The notes: generated by a model not told the origin, from the letters alone. A stretch of 64,000 nt of DNA from Alteromonas stellipolaris (GCF_001562115.1 NZ_CP013926.1:3782001-3846000); one strand, 5' to 3'. Shown: positions 35,478-45,080, counted from the stretch's first letter. Numbers and translations: made by a program.

Positions 35478-36454
35478 GAACGCGATTTTTAGTCACTGGT
35501 ATTTCGTTACTAAGTTTGTGGGTCACCAGCCTGAGTGTCAGCGCTATGCCACGGGCGTATGTAACTAATGAAAAAGACAATACCCTATCAGTTATTGATA
35601 TGAATACATTTGAAGTGACTGATACATTAGACATTGGCGAGCGTCCAAGGGGCTTTATATTAAGTGCCGATCAATCGCATGCTTATATTTGCGCCTCAGA
35701 TTCAGATCGCATTCAAATTATCGATTTAGACACCCATACCATCGTAGGCGACTTACCGTCAGGTGAAGACCCTGAAACTATAGCCCTTCATCCCAATGGC
35801 ACTACCATTTACACCGCCAATGAAGACGATGCCCTGCTCACCGTTATCGATATTCCCTCCAGTCAGGTAATTGCACAAATAGATGTAGGGGTTGAGCCCG
35901 AAGGGTTAGCGGTAAGCCATGACGGCCGTATGATGGTGGTTACTTCAGAAACAACAAACATGGTGCACTGGATAGACACCAACACCCACGAGAACATTGC
36001 CAATAGCTTAGTGGATGCTCGCCCACGTGACGCCCACTTCACCGCCGACGATAAACATCTTTGGGTAAGCTCTGAAATTGGCGGCACAGTCACCATATTT
36101 GATACTCAAACCAAGCAAAAAGCACATACCTTGTCTTTTGATGTAAAAGGCGTGTACCGCGACAAGATACAACCCGTGGGGATATTGTTGATGCGAGACT
36201 CCCCCTACGCGTTTGTTGCCCTTGGCCCTGCAAACCGTGTTGCCGTGGTAAACACCAATACGTTTGAAATAGAAAAATACATAGTGGTAGGTAGACGTGT
36301 GTGGCAATTAGCGTTTAACCAAGACCAATCATTATTACTCACTACAAACGGAGTAAGCGGTGACGTGTCGGTAATTAATACTGAAACGCTCAATGTTGAA
36401 AAGACGGTTAAGGTGGGGCGTTACCCATGGGGAATTGCCGTTAAATGGAAATAG
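35474..36454 (+). CDS. YVTN-type beta-propeller protein of PQQ clusters
   Basis: The 326-residue product has a signal peptide (to about VSA|MPR) and seven repeats of about 40 residues with the YVTN/PGF pattern (AYVTNEKDNTLSVIDMNTFEV, then ERPRGFILSADQSHAYI, and so on). It matches from recall the 'PQQ-dependent catabolism-associated beta-propeller protein' family. It is periplasmic. It overlaps its neighbours by 4 and 10 bp, so it is made with the binding protein and ATPase. Its task is not known; binding a metal or cofactor or organising the dehydrogenase are possibilities. Confidence 0.87.
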   Translation: MRTRFLVTGISLLSLWVTSLSVSAMPRAYVTNEKDNTLSVIDMNTFEVTDTLDIGERPRGFILSADQSHAYICASDSDRIQIIDLDTHTIVGDLPSGEDPETIALHPNGTTIYTANEDDALLTVIDIPSSQVIAQIDVGVEPEGLAVSHDGRMMVVTSETTNMVHWIDTNTHENIANSLVDARPRDAHFTADDKHLWVSSEIGGTVTIFDTQTKQKAHTLSFDVKGVYRDKIQPVGILLMRDSPYAFVALGPANRVAVVNTNTFEIEKYIVVGRRVWQLAFNQDQSLLLTTNGVSGDVSVINTETLNVEKTVKVGRYPWGIAVKWK

Positions 36455-37164
36455 ATATTCAGGGGGTTAGCCACACTTACGGTAAAGTGATAGCCCTTGA
36501 TGACATTTCACTTACCTTAAAACCGGGTTTTAATATTTTACTTGGTCCTAATGGCGCAGGTAAGAGCAGCCTATTTGGGTTGCTCACAGGGTTACAACGG
36601 ATTGGCCGTGGCAATATCCTATTTAATGGCAGTACTATAACGCATAACCGTGCGCCAATAATGAAACAGCTTGGCGTGGTATTTCAACAAAGCACCTTAG
36701 ATATCGACCTTACCGTAAAGCAGAACCTAGCCTACTTTGCATCCCTCCATGGGCTGGCTCCAGATAAGTCAATTCTACGCATTAGTGACTTATTAAACGA
36801 ACTTGATCTTAGCGACCGTCTGAATACTAAAATCCGACATTTAAATGGTGGTCACCGCCGTCGTGTTGAGTTGGCAAGATGCCTTATTCACCAACCCAGC
36901 ACCTTGTTACTCGATGAACCCACTGTAGGGTTAGATATTGTCTCTCGGCAGTTAATTCATTCGGTGGTTCATGACCTAGCAGTGAAACAAGGCGTAACTG
37001 TGTTATGGGCTACCCATCTATTTGAAGAGGTATCGCTAACTGATCCCCTTGCCATATTGTTAAATGGCCGACTAGTAGAACGAGATATTTGCTCGGCATT
37101 GCTTGCTAAGCATCAGGCCCTAGATATTCATCAGCTTTGGGAGGTACTCACTCGTGCAGCATAA
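36445..37164 (+). CDS. ABC transporter ATPase of the PQQ alcohol-oxidation cluster
   Basis: The 239-residue protein has Walker A GPNGAGKSS, Q-loop VVFQQSTLD, signature-like LNGGHRRRVELARCL (LNGGH in place of LSGGQ), Walker B TLLLDEPTVGLD and switch His in WATHLFEE. It is of the exporter-type CcmA/NodI class. Its start overlaps the propeller gene by 10 bp and the permease follows after 57 bp. From recall it belongs to the family 'ABC transporter, ATP-binding protein, PQQ-dependent alcohol dehydrogenase system'. The cargo is unknown. Confidence 0.9.
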   Translation: MEIDIQGVSHTYGKVIALDDISLTLKPGFNILLGPNGAGKSSLFGLLTGLQRIGRGNILFNGSTITHNRAPIMKQLGVVFQQSTLDIDLTVKQNLAYFASLHGLAPDKSILRISDLLNELDLSDRLNTKIRHLNGGHRRRVELARCLIHQPSTLLLDEPTVGLDIVSRQLIHSVVHDLAVKQGVTVLWATHLFEEVSLTDPLAILLNGRLVERDICSALLAKHQALDIHQLWEVLTRAA

Positions 37165-37221
37165 TATCAATACCTACTGTAAGTACGAAAAAGCTACGCA
37201 GGCTAAAGCCCAGGACCTGCC

Positions 37222-38034
37222 ATGATGTACTGGCGCTGTTTTGTGGGTGTTTTAAATCGTGAAATGCTGAAGTTTTGGCAACAGCGCTCGCGATTATTAA
37301 GTGCCTTAGTTCGCCCCTTGTTATGGCTATTTGTATTTGCGGCTGGTTTCCGTTCGGCGCTAGGGCTTTCTATGATCCCGCCCTACGAGACTTACATTCT
37401 TTATGAGGAATACATTGTGCCGGGTTTAGGCGCCATGATTATCCTTTTCAATAGTATGCAGAGTTCATTATCTATGGTTTACGATAGAGAAATGGGCAGC
37501 ATGAAGGTACTGCTAATGAGCCCAGTGCCCCGATCATTTTTGTTATGCAGTAAGTTAGTAGCCAATACACTGGTTTCAGCAATACAGGTTTATTTATTCT
37601 TTTGCTTTGCGTTACTTGTTGACGTGCAGTTACCCTTAATGGGTTATGTCTACGCGCTGCCCATCATTGCAATACTGTCGATTTTTCTTGGCGCGCTAGG
37701 CTTATTACTGGCCAACTCGATTAAGCAATTAGAGAACTTTGCTGGTGTCATGAACTTCGTTATCTTTCCTATGTTTTTCCTTTCGAGCGCACTTTACCCG
37801 TTGTGGAAAATGCAAGAAGCAAGTGAGTGGTTATATCAAGTATGCGCCTTCAATCCGTTTACCAGCGGCGTTGAACTGCTGCGCTTCGGGTTATATGAAA
37901 AGCTTGCAACAAAAGAGCTTATGATTGTCTCCATGCTTACCCTTATTACCTTTACCCTGGCAGTAAGAAGCTTTAGGCCAAAACCGGCTACTGCTGGCTT
38001 TGGAAAAAAGAGCCTCGGAAAGAACAGCGCATAA
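37222..38034 (+). CDS. ABC-2 type permease
   Basis: The 270-residue protein has six predicted helices and the ABC-2 exporter features (QRSRLLSALVRPLLWLFVFAAGFR at the start; YDREMGSMKVLLMSPVPRSFLLCSK in the connector). It pairs with the ATPase just upstream. Mixing an ABC-2 (export-type) membrane part with a periplasmic receptor-like protein is unusual and is a standing feature of these PQQ clusters. The direction of transport and cargo cannot be told from the sequence. Confidence 0.9.
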   Translation: MMYWRCFVGVLNREMLKFWQQRSRLLSALVRPLLWLFVFAAGFRSALGLSMIPPYETYILYEEYIVPGLGAMIILFNSMQSSLSMVYDREMGSMKVLLMSPVPRSFLLCSKLVANTLVSAIQVYLFFCFALLVDVQLPLMGYVYALPIIAILSIFLGALGLLLANSIKQLENFAGVMNFVIFPMFFLSSALYPLWKMQEASEWLYQVCAFNPFTSGVELLRFGLYEKLATKELMIVSMLTLITFTLAVRSFRPKPATAGFGKKSLGKNSA

Positions 38035-38060
38035 AAAAGTCCTGACCAACAAGGCCGCTT

Positions 38061-39839
38061 ATGACAAACACGACACACATGACAAACGTGATATTAGTAC
38101 CCGAGTGCAACTTGCACGACATAGACGCAGATTGCGTGATTTGGCTTTGCTCGTCGGCAGATATAAACCCCACCATTAGCAACCTCCCCAAGAGCACGCA
38201 AACTTTTATTCAGCAGGTATTTGTTGATGAAGCGTTTATAGGCGCTAAGGGGCAAAGCATTTTATTGCATCGACCTGTAGGGGCGGCTGCAAAACGATGG
38301 CTTATATGGGGAGTGGGTGCTCTAGAGGAAAACCTCAATATTAGTTTTGATCATCCCTCGGCTTCTCATGGCACTCGCAAACTATTTATTGATATGTTTA
38401 AGTACGCCCTTTCGTTAAAAGCGGCAACGATCACTTTGGTGCTACCTTGCCGTGCTGTTTCTCGCAGTTTGCAAGAAGCAAGTAAACAGAGTAAGCAAGA
38501 AATAACATTTGTTAGCCAGTTATTGCGAGCATTTCACTTTTGTTATTACCAGTTTGCAGGATATAAATCGGCCCCCTGCTTAGCGGCGAAGAAAGTGACA
38601 CGCTTAAATATACAAGTATCATCAACAGACATGGCAGCTGGCTTAGTTTTAGATAGCACGTTAGATGAAGTGTCAGGCGAGGCTCTTAGTGCGGACTCAA
38701 CGTTAGCATCGGGCGACATTTCAGATGAATTACTAGCCTGCATTAATTATGAAGCAGCACTGGCACAAGGTATGGAATTAGCGCGAGATTTATCTCACAT
38801 GCCAGCGAATTTATGTACCCCCGTGTATTTGGCTGAACAAGCTAAAATACTCGCTAACACCTACTCTCAAGTTACCACTAAGATAATCAATCAAGATGCG
38901 TTAGAAGCACTGGGCATGAATGCGTATTTAGCGGTTAATCGCGCGTCGGCATTCCCTGCGTCTATGCCGGTAATTCATTATTCAGGTAATTACTCTGAAA
39001 ATGCCGAGAGTAGTGACAGTGCCTATAGCGGTAATAATGCCCATAGCGGTAATAATGCCCATAGCGGTGAAAACGACGATAGCATTACCGACAAAGGCAA
39101 CAGCAGAAACACCAAGCCAATAGTCTTAATAGGTAAAGGTGTAACGTTTGACTCTGGTGGCATCACCCTAAAACGCGGTGGTGACATGCATCACATGATT
39201 TACGACATGGCAGGTGCAGCTTGCGTACTTGGTGTAATAAAAGCAGCTGCCGAGTTAGGCTTGAATATTAATATCATTGGAATATTGGCTACCGCTGAAA
39301 ACAGCATTGGCGGCAACGCCTACCGGCCCGGTGATATTATTACTACCCACTCCAAACAAACTGTTGAAGTTATAAGCACTGACGCTGAAGGGCGCATGCT
39401 AATGTGTGACGCACTAAGTTACAGCGAACGGTTTTCCCCTCACTCTGTCATAGATATCGCCACCCTAACCGGCGCTGCCATTACCGCGTTAGGGCACACG
39501 TGCAGCGGTGTAATGAGCAACTCTCGTTCGCTAGAACAAGCGCTAGTTAAAGCCGGAGAGCAAAGCCACGACCCAATATGGCCCTTTCCGCTGTGGCCTG
39601 AATATCAAGACGCTATAGCCTCTTCCCATGCGGATATGACTAACGCAGGGAAAAACTCTCCGGGTATGATTACCGCAGGTTGCTTTTTATCTCGCTTTGC
39701 TCAGAGTTTTCCTTGGGCTCATATGGACGTGGCTGGTACCGCATTTAAATATGGTACTGCTAATTCGGCCACCGGCCGACCCATCCCACTTCTATTGGCC
39801 TATTTGCAACGCTTAGCCACTACCCGAAAATCATCATGA
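38061..39839 (+). CDS. M17 leucyl aminopeptidase, with repeat-bearing insert, next to pqqA
   Basis: The C-terminal half carries the M17 catalytic set: IGKGVTFDSGG (metal Lys and Asp), DMAGAACVLG, and STDAEGRMLMCDAL (the NTDAEGR motif). Two metal ions and a bicarbonate site are expected. The N-terminal 300 residues are divergent from standard PepA. At about residues 310-350, just before the catalytic domain, an insert rich in Ser, Asn, Gly and Asp carries an 18-bp tandem repeat (about 39022-39069). It is the last gene before pqqA and follows the permease by 26 bp. It may trim the cross-linked PqqA peptide, which needs proteolysis to yield PQQ; that role is inferred from position. Confidence 0.85.
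   Translation: MTNTTHMTNVILVPECNLHDIDADCVIWLCSSADINPTISNLPKSTQTFIQQVFVDEAFIGAKGQSILLHRPVGAAAKRWLIWGVGALEENLNISFDHPSASHGTRKLFIDMFKYALSLKAATITLVLPCRAVSRSLQEASKQSKQEITFVSQLLRAFHFCYYQFAGYKSAPCLAAKKVTRLNIQVSSTDMAAGLVLDSTLDEVSGEALSADSTLASGDISDELLACINYEAALAQGMELARDLSHMPANLCTPVYLAEQAKILANTYSQVTTKIINQDALEALGMNAYLAVNRASAFPASMPVIHYSGNYSENAESSDSAYSGNNAHSGNNAHSGENDDSITDKGNSRNTKPIVLIGKGVTFDSGGITLKRGGDMHHMIYDMAGAACVLGVIKAAAELGLNINIIGILATAENSIGGNAYRPGDIITTHSKQTVEVISTDAEGRMLMCDALSYSERFSPHSVIDIATLTGAAITALGHTCSGVMSNSRSLEQALVKAGEQSHDPIWPFPLWPEYQDAIASSHADMTNAGKNSPGMITAGCFLSRFAQSFPWAHMDVAGTAFKYGTANSATGRPIPLLLAYLQRLATTRKSS
39022..39069 (+). repeat. 18-bp tandem repeat, about 2.7 copies, in the M17 peptidase gene
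   Basis: The unit CATAGCGGTAATAATGCC is repeated in phase and encodes a repeated NNAHSG peptide. It lies in a poorly structured insert before the catalytic domain and is likely to vary in copy number between strains. Confidence 0.75.
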
Positions 39840-39852
39840 TTCATGGTAATTC

Positions 39853-39868
39853 TCCTCCTTTAGAAGGA
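39853..39868. promoter_or_regulatory. Palindromic site D (TCCTCC-TTTA-GAAGGA), upstream of pqqA
   Basis: Dyad with one mismatch, 66 bp upstream of the pqqA start and just after the M17 gene. A TATACT -10-like hexamer lies about 25 bp downstream. Confidence 0.75.
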
Positions 39869-39933
39869 TATCTGTTAACAGATAATCAACATATACTCAT
39901 ATTGAACTCATCCAAAAGACAGAGGAAATGACA

Positions 39934-40005
39934 ATGTGGACTAAACCTCAATACACTGAAATGCGCCTAGGTTTTGAAGTAACGCTATATATCAGCAACC
40001 GCTAA
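39934..40005 (+). CDS. pqqA: PqqA, precursor peptide of pyrroloquinoline quinone
   Basis: A 23-residue ORF starts with [19 protein letters not shown] and ends SNR. It contains the invariant Glu15 and Tyr19 (E-V-T-L-Y), the two residues that PqqE joins and that become the PQQ skeleton. The ATG at 39934 has AGAGGA 7 bp upstream; the in-frame ATG at 39928 is too close to that site. It sits after regulatory site D and before a terminator-like hairpin and pqqB, the usual head of the pqq operon. PqqA is the ribosomal substrate of the pathway. Confidence 0.97.
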   Translation: MWTKPQYTEMRLGFEVTLYISNR

Positions 40006-40030
40006 ACCAAAGCCATTGTGATAAGTAATC

Positions 40031-40055
40031 AAAAGGCTGCTATTGCAGCCTTTTT
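40031..40055 (+). terminator. Terminator-like hairpin between pqqA and pqqB
   Basis: AGGCTGC (40034-40040), loop TATT, GCAGCCT (40045-40051), then a T run to 40055. It follows pqqA by 25 bp and precedes the pqqB ribosome-binding site. It probably stops most transcripts after pqqA and lets a fraction read into pqqB. Confidence 0.85.
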
Positions 40056-40075
40056 CAATTACCCAAGGAGTAGTT

Positions 40076-40996
40076 ATGCAGGTATTGATTCTTGGCGCAG
40101 GCGCAGGTGGCGGTTTTCCTCAGTGGAATTGTCATTGCGAGAATTGCAAAGGCGCACGTCAGCAAACTATTAAGACAATCCCACGTACTCAATCGAGCAT
40201 TGCGGTTAGTGTAGATGGTAACAAATGGGTACTCATTAACGCCTCGCCCGATTTACGGGAGCAAATAAATAGCCACCCGCAACTTTGGCCTGAAGAGCAC
40301 GTTGCCCGAGGCACACGTATTTCATCTATAGTGCTAACCGACAGCCAAATAGACCATACCACCGGCTTGCTTACCTTAAGAGAAGGCCTGCCACTCCCTG
40401 TTTATTGCACCGATGTGGTAAAAGAAGACTTAACCACCAGCTTTCCTTTGTTTACTGTACTGAAACATTGGCACGGTGGCCTTCATCAACGCTCAATTAG
40501 TACTGACTTTAACCATACCTTTGTGCCTGAAGGCGCGGATGGACTTTTATTCCAACCTGTAGTGCTAGAGTCGAACGCGCCGCCCTATTCTACTTACCGC
40601 GATAACATTGTCCCGGGCAACAACATTGGCCTTAAAATTACCGACACCCAAACAGGACATGTGTTGTTTTACGCACCAGGATGCATGCAAGCCAATGACA
40701 CGGTAAAGCAGGTTATGGCCAACGCTGAGTGCGTTCTTTTCGATGGCACCTTATGGGTGAACGAGGAAATGATTGAGTATGGCTTTAGCCAAAAACTCGG
40801 TACCCAAATGGGGCACATGCCAGTAAATGGTGAAAATGGCGCCATTGCGCTGCTTAATCGCTTCAACGTTAAGCGCAAAGTGCTGATTCATATTAACAAC
40901 ACTAATCCCGTGCTGAATGAAGATTCATCAGCCTTCCATGCCTTACAAGAGCAGAATATAGAGTTGGCCTACGATGGCATGCAAATAGAGGTGTAA
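40076..40996 (+). CDS. pqqB: PqqB, metallo-hydrolase-fold PQQ biosynthesis protein
   Basis: This protein of 306 residues begins [24 protein letters not shown], the PqqB signature. It carries the altered metallo-beta-lactamase motif [13 protein letters not shown] typical of PqqB. It is the predicted hydroxylase that oxidises the Glu-Tyr dipeptide intermediate. The open frame extends to 40043, but the ATG at 40076 has AAGGAG 5 bp upstream and starts at the conserved N-terminus. The stop is 1 bp before pqqC. Confidence 0.95.
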   Translation: MQVLILGAGAGGGFPQWNCHCENCKGARQQTIKTIPRTQSSIAVSVDGNKWVLINASPDLREQINSHPQLWPEEHVARGTRISSIVLTDSQIDHTTGLLTLREGLPLPVYCTDVVKEDLTTSFPLFTVLKHWHGGLHQRSISTDFNHTFVPEGADGLLFQPVVLESNAPPYSTYRDNIVPGNNIGLKITDTQTGHVLFYAPGCMQANDTVKQVMANAECVLFDGTLWVNEEMIEYGFSQKLGTQMGHMPVNGENGAIALLNRFNVKRKVLIHINNTNPVLNEDSSAFHALQEQNIELAYDGMQIEV

Positions 40997-40997
40997 C

Positions 40998-41753
40998 ATG
41001 TTGAAACCTGCATGGACTAAAGAAGAATTCGAACAACAACTACGCGCTAAAGGCGCTTACTACCATATTCATCACCCCTTCCATAAACGAATGAATGCAG
41101 GACATTGCAGCAAAGAAGAAATACAAGGATGGGTGGCAAACAGGCTGTATTATCAAATGGCTATTCCGGTTAAAGACGCCGCCATATTAGCAAACTGTGA
41201 AGACCAAGAAGTAAGACGCACGTGGATCCAACGGCTTATCGACCATGACGGCCGTGAAGGTGATACCAGTTTAGGTGGTATTGAAGCTTGGCTTCGCTTA
41301 GGAGAAGCCGTAGGGCTTAACCGCGATGAATTACTTGATGAATCTCACATATTGCCCGGTGTTAAATTTGCGGTAAACGCCTATGTGAATTTTGCACGCC
41401 GCGCATCGTGGCAAGAAGCCGCGTGTTCGTCTCTAACCGAAATGTTCGCCCCTGAAATACACCAAAGCCGACTTGATACCTGGCCTACCCATTACACGTG
41501 GATAAACCAAGAAGGATTTACCTATTTTCAAATGCGTTTAGGGCAAGCAAGACGCGATGTAGAACACGGGCTTCAAATAACCCTCGAGCACTTTGTTACC
41601 CGCGAGCAGCAAGAGCGTGCTTTGAACATTCTTCAATTTAAAATAGATATTCTGTGGAGCATTGCCGACGCCATCTGTTTTGCCTACGAATATGGCAGAA
41701 AACCTTTCGATGGCATTGCAGATCAACAAATTTGCCATACAGGGAGATTCTAA
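40998..41753 (+). CDS. pqqC: PqqC, pyrroloquinoline-quinone synthase
   Basis: The 251-residue protein is a full-length Pqq[22 protein letters not shown] at the start, then [17 protein letters not shown], and [15 protein letters not shown] near the end. It is the cofactorless oxidase that closes the rings and carries out the final oxidation to PQQ. It starts 1 bp after pqqB and its stop overlaps the pqqD start (TAATG), so translation is coupled. Cytoplasmic. Confidence 0.96.
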   Translation: MLKPAWTKEEFEQQLRAKGAYYHIHHPFHKRMNAGHCSKEEIQGWVANRLYYQMAIPVKDAAILANCEDQEVRRTWIQRLIDHDGREGDTSLGGIEAWLRLGEAVGLNRDELLDESHILPGVKFAVNAYVNFARRASWQEAACSSLTEMFAPEIHQSRLDTWPTHYTWINQEGFTYFQMRLGQARRDVEHGLQITLEHFVTREQQERALNILQFKIDILWSIADAICFAYEYGRKPFDGIADQQICHTGRF

Positions 41754-42028
41754 TGACAAGCATAATAAAAACCCCATCGATGAACCCCTTGTTTCGCTTA
41801 CAATACGAAAAAGTGCAAGATGGTTATGTGCTTCTCTTTCCCGAAGGCATGATTAAATTAAACCCATCGGCGTCGGAAATTTTAACCCTTGTTGATGGTG
41901 TGCGCACCACTGATGATATTGCAGTAGCACTTAGAAAAGCATTCCCCAATGCACCTGAAGATTTAGAAGATGACGTAGCCACTTTTCTACAACACGCTGA
42001 AGAGAAAAAGTGGGTGGTTTATGACTAA
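41753..42028 (+). CDS. pqqD: PqqD, PqqA-binding chaperone
   Basis: A 91-residue protein with the PqqD fold: [36 protein letters not shown]. PqqD presents PqqA to the radical-SAM enzyme PqqE. The open frame begins earlier (41654), but the ATG at 41753 overlaps the pqqC stop, matches normal PqqD length, and has AGGGAGA about 6 bp upstream. The gene overlaps the pqqE start by 8 bp, which fits a fixed 1:1 partnership. Confidence 0.94.
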   Translation: MTSIIKTPSMNPLFRLQYEKVQDGYVLLFPEGMIKLNPSASEILTLVDGVRTTDDIAVALRKAFPNAPEDLEDDVATFLQHAEEKKWVVYD

Positions 42029-43205
42029 CCAGGCATCGCAAGCTACTAAGTCTTCACAAGCTACCAAGGCTTCACAACCTGCCAAAGCTACGACACCACC
42101 TTTATGGCTACTCGCTGAGTTAACCTATCAATGTCCGCTACATTGCCCCTATTGTTCTAACCCCGTGAATATGGAAGAAACCTTTAACGAACTCAGCACT
42201 TCTCAATGGAAAAAGGTGTTTAGAGAAGCGAGGGAAATGGGTGCGGTTCAGTTAGGTTTTTCTGGCGGAGAACCCTTATTAAGAAAGGACTTAGAAGAGT
42301 TGGTAGCCTATGCCCGCGAACTTGGCTTTTACACCAACTTGATCACCTCTGGCATAGGCATGACAGAAAAGCGCATCGCCAAATTAAAAGACGCGGGGCT
42401 TGATCATATTCAGCTTAGTTTTCAGTCAGCGAATGCCGAAGTTAACGACCTTATTGGCAATAAACGCCACTCGTTCAAACAAAAACTGAATATTGCCAAG
42501 TTAGTTAAAGCCTATAACTACCCTATGGTGTTGAACTTCTGTATTACTGCGCAAAACATTCATGAAATTGAAGAAGTGATGGCTCTTAGTACTGAGCTTA
42601 AGGCCGATTTTGTAGAGCTTGCCACAGTACAATATTATGGTTGGGCGTACGAAAATCGTGAGCACTTACTACCAACAAAAAACCAGCTAGAGGAAGCTGA
42701 GCAGGCCGTTAACCGTTATAGAGACCAGCAAGATGGTGTGGGCCCTAAGTTTATGTTTGTCACCCCCGATTATTATGAAAATCGCCCCAAGGCGTGTATG
42801 AATGGATGGGGAACTACTTTTTTAACGGTAACGCCAGATGGCAGTGCCCTGCCCTGTCATAGCGCCAAAATTCTTCCCCTTACCTTTCCTAATGTAAAAG
42901 ACTCCTCGGTGCAGAATATTTGGGAACACGATTTTAGCTTTAATCATTTTAGAGGCGATGACTGGATGCCCTCGCTCTGTAAAACCTGTGATGAAAAAGA
43001 CAAAGATTTTGGCGGATGCCGCTGCCAAGCCTTTTTACTCACCGGTGATATGCACAAAACTGACCCCGTGTGCGATAAGTCACCAGATCATCATTTAATG
43101 AAAACAATTACCGACAAAGCTGGGCAACAGACAAGCTCAACTTTAAAATTTCGCACAGTGAAAAACAATATTCCTGTGAAGACGATACAAGACCTTACCG
43201 TTTAA
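42021..43205 (+). CDS. pqqE: PqqE, radical SAM peptide-crosslinking enzyme
   Basis: The 394-residue protein has the radical SAM cluster motif CPLHCPYC (Cys38, 42, 45), the GGEPLL SAM-binding turn and a C-terminal SPASM-type cysteine region ([16 protein letters not shown]) for extra Fe-S clusters. It joins Glu and Tyr of PqqA by a C-C bond. The N-terminal 26 residues are a low-complexity run of repeated SQATK/SQPAK units before the conserved [13 protein letters not shown]. It overlaps pqqD by 8 bp. Cytoplasmic. Confidence 0.96.
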   Translation: MTNQASQATKSSQATKASQPAKATTPPLWLLAELTYQCPLHCPYCSNPVNMEETFNELSTSQWKKVFREAREMGAVQLGFSGGEPLLRKDLEELVAYARELGFYTNLITSGIGMTEKRIAKLKDAGLDHIQLSFQSANAEVNDLIGNKRHSFKQKLNIAKLVKAYNYPMVLNFCITAQNIHEIEEVMALSTELKADFVELATVQYYGWAYENREHLLPTKNQLEEAEQAVNRYRDQQDGVGPKFMFVTPDYYENRPKACMNGWGTTFLTVTPDGSALPCHSAKILPLTFPNVKDSSVQNIWEHDFSFNHFRGDDWMPSLCKTCDEKDKDFGGCRCQAFLLTGDMHKTDPVCDKSPDHHLMKTITDKAGQQTSSTLKFRTVKNNIPVKTIQDLTV

Positions 43206-43223
43206 ATACTTAAACGCTTAGTC

Positions 43224-44951
43224 ATGATTGATATTCGATATGTACCACACCATGCTCAAAGCCCTAAAGGAAGCGTATCACCATTCACGGGAGTATTCGT
43301 TGTAAATACCCCAGCACATGATCATTCTGGCATCTCTCACCTGGCAGAACACATGTGCTTTCGTGGGTCGCCGTACTACCCTGCCGATCATGAACTTTTT
43401 GTAGCAAATGCATTGTTACCCTTAGCTATCAACGCAACGACCTACGCTGGTTGTACGTATTTTTATGTCCAATCCGAAGATAAAGCGCTGTTCATCAGTG
43501 CGATCCAATACTTATATAGTGGCCTTACAAATACCCATTTCTCCCAATGCGCTTTTGAAGCAGAGCGAAATGGCGTACTCGTTAACGAGCTCACGCTGCT
43601 TGAAGGCAATATCGATTATGCCAATAACATTGCAATACGCCGAAATGATACCAGCCCCATGGCCTATCAACATGCCGGCGGCTTTTCAGATTCAGTATTA
43701 GAGATTAGTTTTGACGACTTAATTGATTATAAGAAAACATGGTACAAGGGGAGTCATAGCACCCTTTTAGTCCGTGGCGCAGATACTGACGGTAATGAAA
43801 TAATATCATTATGTAGCCAGGCTATCGCAAAGGTTGGCGCTAGAGGTTTTCATGCTAAGTCAGGCGATGCTATGCCTCATGATAAGGTTGCTGAAGCGCC
43901 CTTAAACACTTTGAAGCGCGAGACCTCAGACTCTGTTTTACCTATGAGCAGCTACCCTATAAGTACTCATCATATGAGCACTCCCCAAATAAGTAATCCC
44001 CATTTGAGACCAACAGAAAATTACGTGTCTACGTGGTGGGTGCCACAGGAATTCACTCACGACTTGCTTAAGGTCGAAAGCCTGATTAAAAGTAAGATTG
44101 AAAGCCTGGTTCAAAAAAAGGTTGAATGCAGCTCTGACGCTTTAGGCCATTTTTTTATTGATGATGAAGTAAACCATGCGGGCATGATTGCTCTTCGGTT
44201 TGTACATAATTCAAAGGCCAATGCTCAAGCGCGTACAGTTGCACATAAAAATGTGGTGTCCCTATTAACTGACCTCAATGTTGAAGCCAAACCTCGATTA
44301 TTTACCGACACTAAATTACCCAACACAGTGCAGCGACTTATTAGAGATTTTCAACAACAAACGCATTCTCGGTATAGCAAGCCGCACTCGCCTTTAAAAT
44401 TATCACCGTTTGTCGACTACCTGTGCAGTGTGCATGTTTGCCAAGCTGCTATCCATGAAGTTGGCGTTAAAAATAAGAACGAAGACGCGCCGATAAACGA
44501 TAACTGGGCTCCTACAGTTGAGGTTGAGAATAAGAATGAGGACAAGGTAAAAGACAGCGAAACTGCGCTGCTCGCTGCAAACTTTGCCTCGTTGTTGTCA
44601 TTAGATAACCTACCTGTATTACCTAGATTACTGCATAAGCTTGCCGTACGTTCTACACAATCCGCACAGTCGGCACAAAACCCGGAGAACAGGTTCCAGT
44701 GTATTGGCAATCACTGGGTGTATCGAGTAGATACCCAATTCCATCATTATTTGATAGATACCGTGACTGGCGCTTCGTTTTGGCAACCTCGTACAAACGG
44801 GGAGTGTTACGCACTAGGGGTAGCACAGTTTAATGGTGAGATTTTCATTTATGGAGCGCAAGATAATCAAGCGTCGACCCGTGACCTGTGGTGTAAAAAC
44901 ACGCTCGCCAAAATTGACACCAATGCTAGCGTAAGTTATAGCCCTGCATAA
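43224..44951 (+). CDS. PqqF-like M16 zinc peptidase, short form
   Basis: The N-terminal domain has the inverted zinc motif HLAEH (His39, Glu42, His43) and the downstream Glu122 in VLVNELTLLEG, the M16 set. Position 18 bp after pqqE makes it the likely PqqF-type protease that cuts modified PqqA. At 575 residues it is shorter than the roughly 760 of Klebsiella PqqF. After about residue 230 it loses clear M16 character and includes low-complexity stretches (repeated MSTPQIS-type and ENKNEDKVKD). It may need a partner, or the M17 peptidase upstream may complete digestion. The gene symbol is left blank because of the divergence. Confidence 0.8.
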   Translation: MIDIRYVPHHAQSPKGSVSPFTGVFVVNTPAHDHSGISHLAEHMCFRGSPYYPADHELFVANALLPLAINATTYAGCTYFYVQSEDKALFISAIQYLYSGLTNTHFSQCAFEAERNGVLVNELTLLEGNIDYANNIAIRRNDTSPMAYQHAGGFSDSVLEISFDDLIDYKKTWYKGSHSTLLVRGADTDGNEIISLCSQAIAKVGARGFHAKSGDAMPHDKVAEAPLNTLKRETSDSVLPMSSYPISTHHMSTPQISNPHLRPTENYVSTWWVPQEFTHDLLKVESLIKSKIESLVQKKVECSSDALGHFFIDDEVNHAGMIALRFVHNSKANAQARTVAHKNVVSLLTDLNVEAKPRLFTDTKLPNTVQRLIRDFQQQTHSRYSKPHSPLKLSPFVDYLCSVHVCQAAIHEVGVKNKNEDAPINDNWAPTVEVENKNEDKVKDSETALLAANFASLLSLDNLPVLPRLLHKLAVRSTQSAQSAQNPENRFQCIGNHWVYRVDTQFHHYLIDTVTGASFWQPRTNGECYALGVAQFNGEIFIYGAQDNQASTRDLWCKNTLAKIDTNASVSYSPA

Positions 44952-45002
44952 TAAAAATCCGCTACTTAGGACTTTTATATACTACCAATTTACGACTCTT
45001 CC

Positions 45003-45018
45003 TCCCCCTTTAGGAGGA
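45003..45018. promoter_or_regulatory. Palindromic site E (TCCCCC-TTTA-GGAGGA), upstream of TonB receptor
   Basis: Dyad with one mismatch, 63 bp upstream of the receptor start. It is followed by TATTTTTCGGGAA, echoing site C, and by a GATACT -10-like hexamer about 23 bp downstream. Confidence 0.75.
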
Positions 45019-45080
45019 TATTTTTCGGGAACCACCTACACGATACTGATTGCATACTCGTTCATTGAAGAATCAGAATC

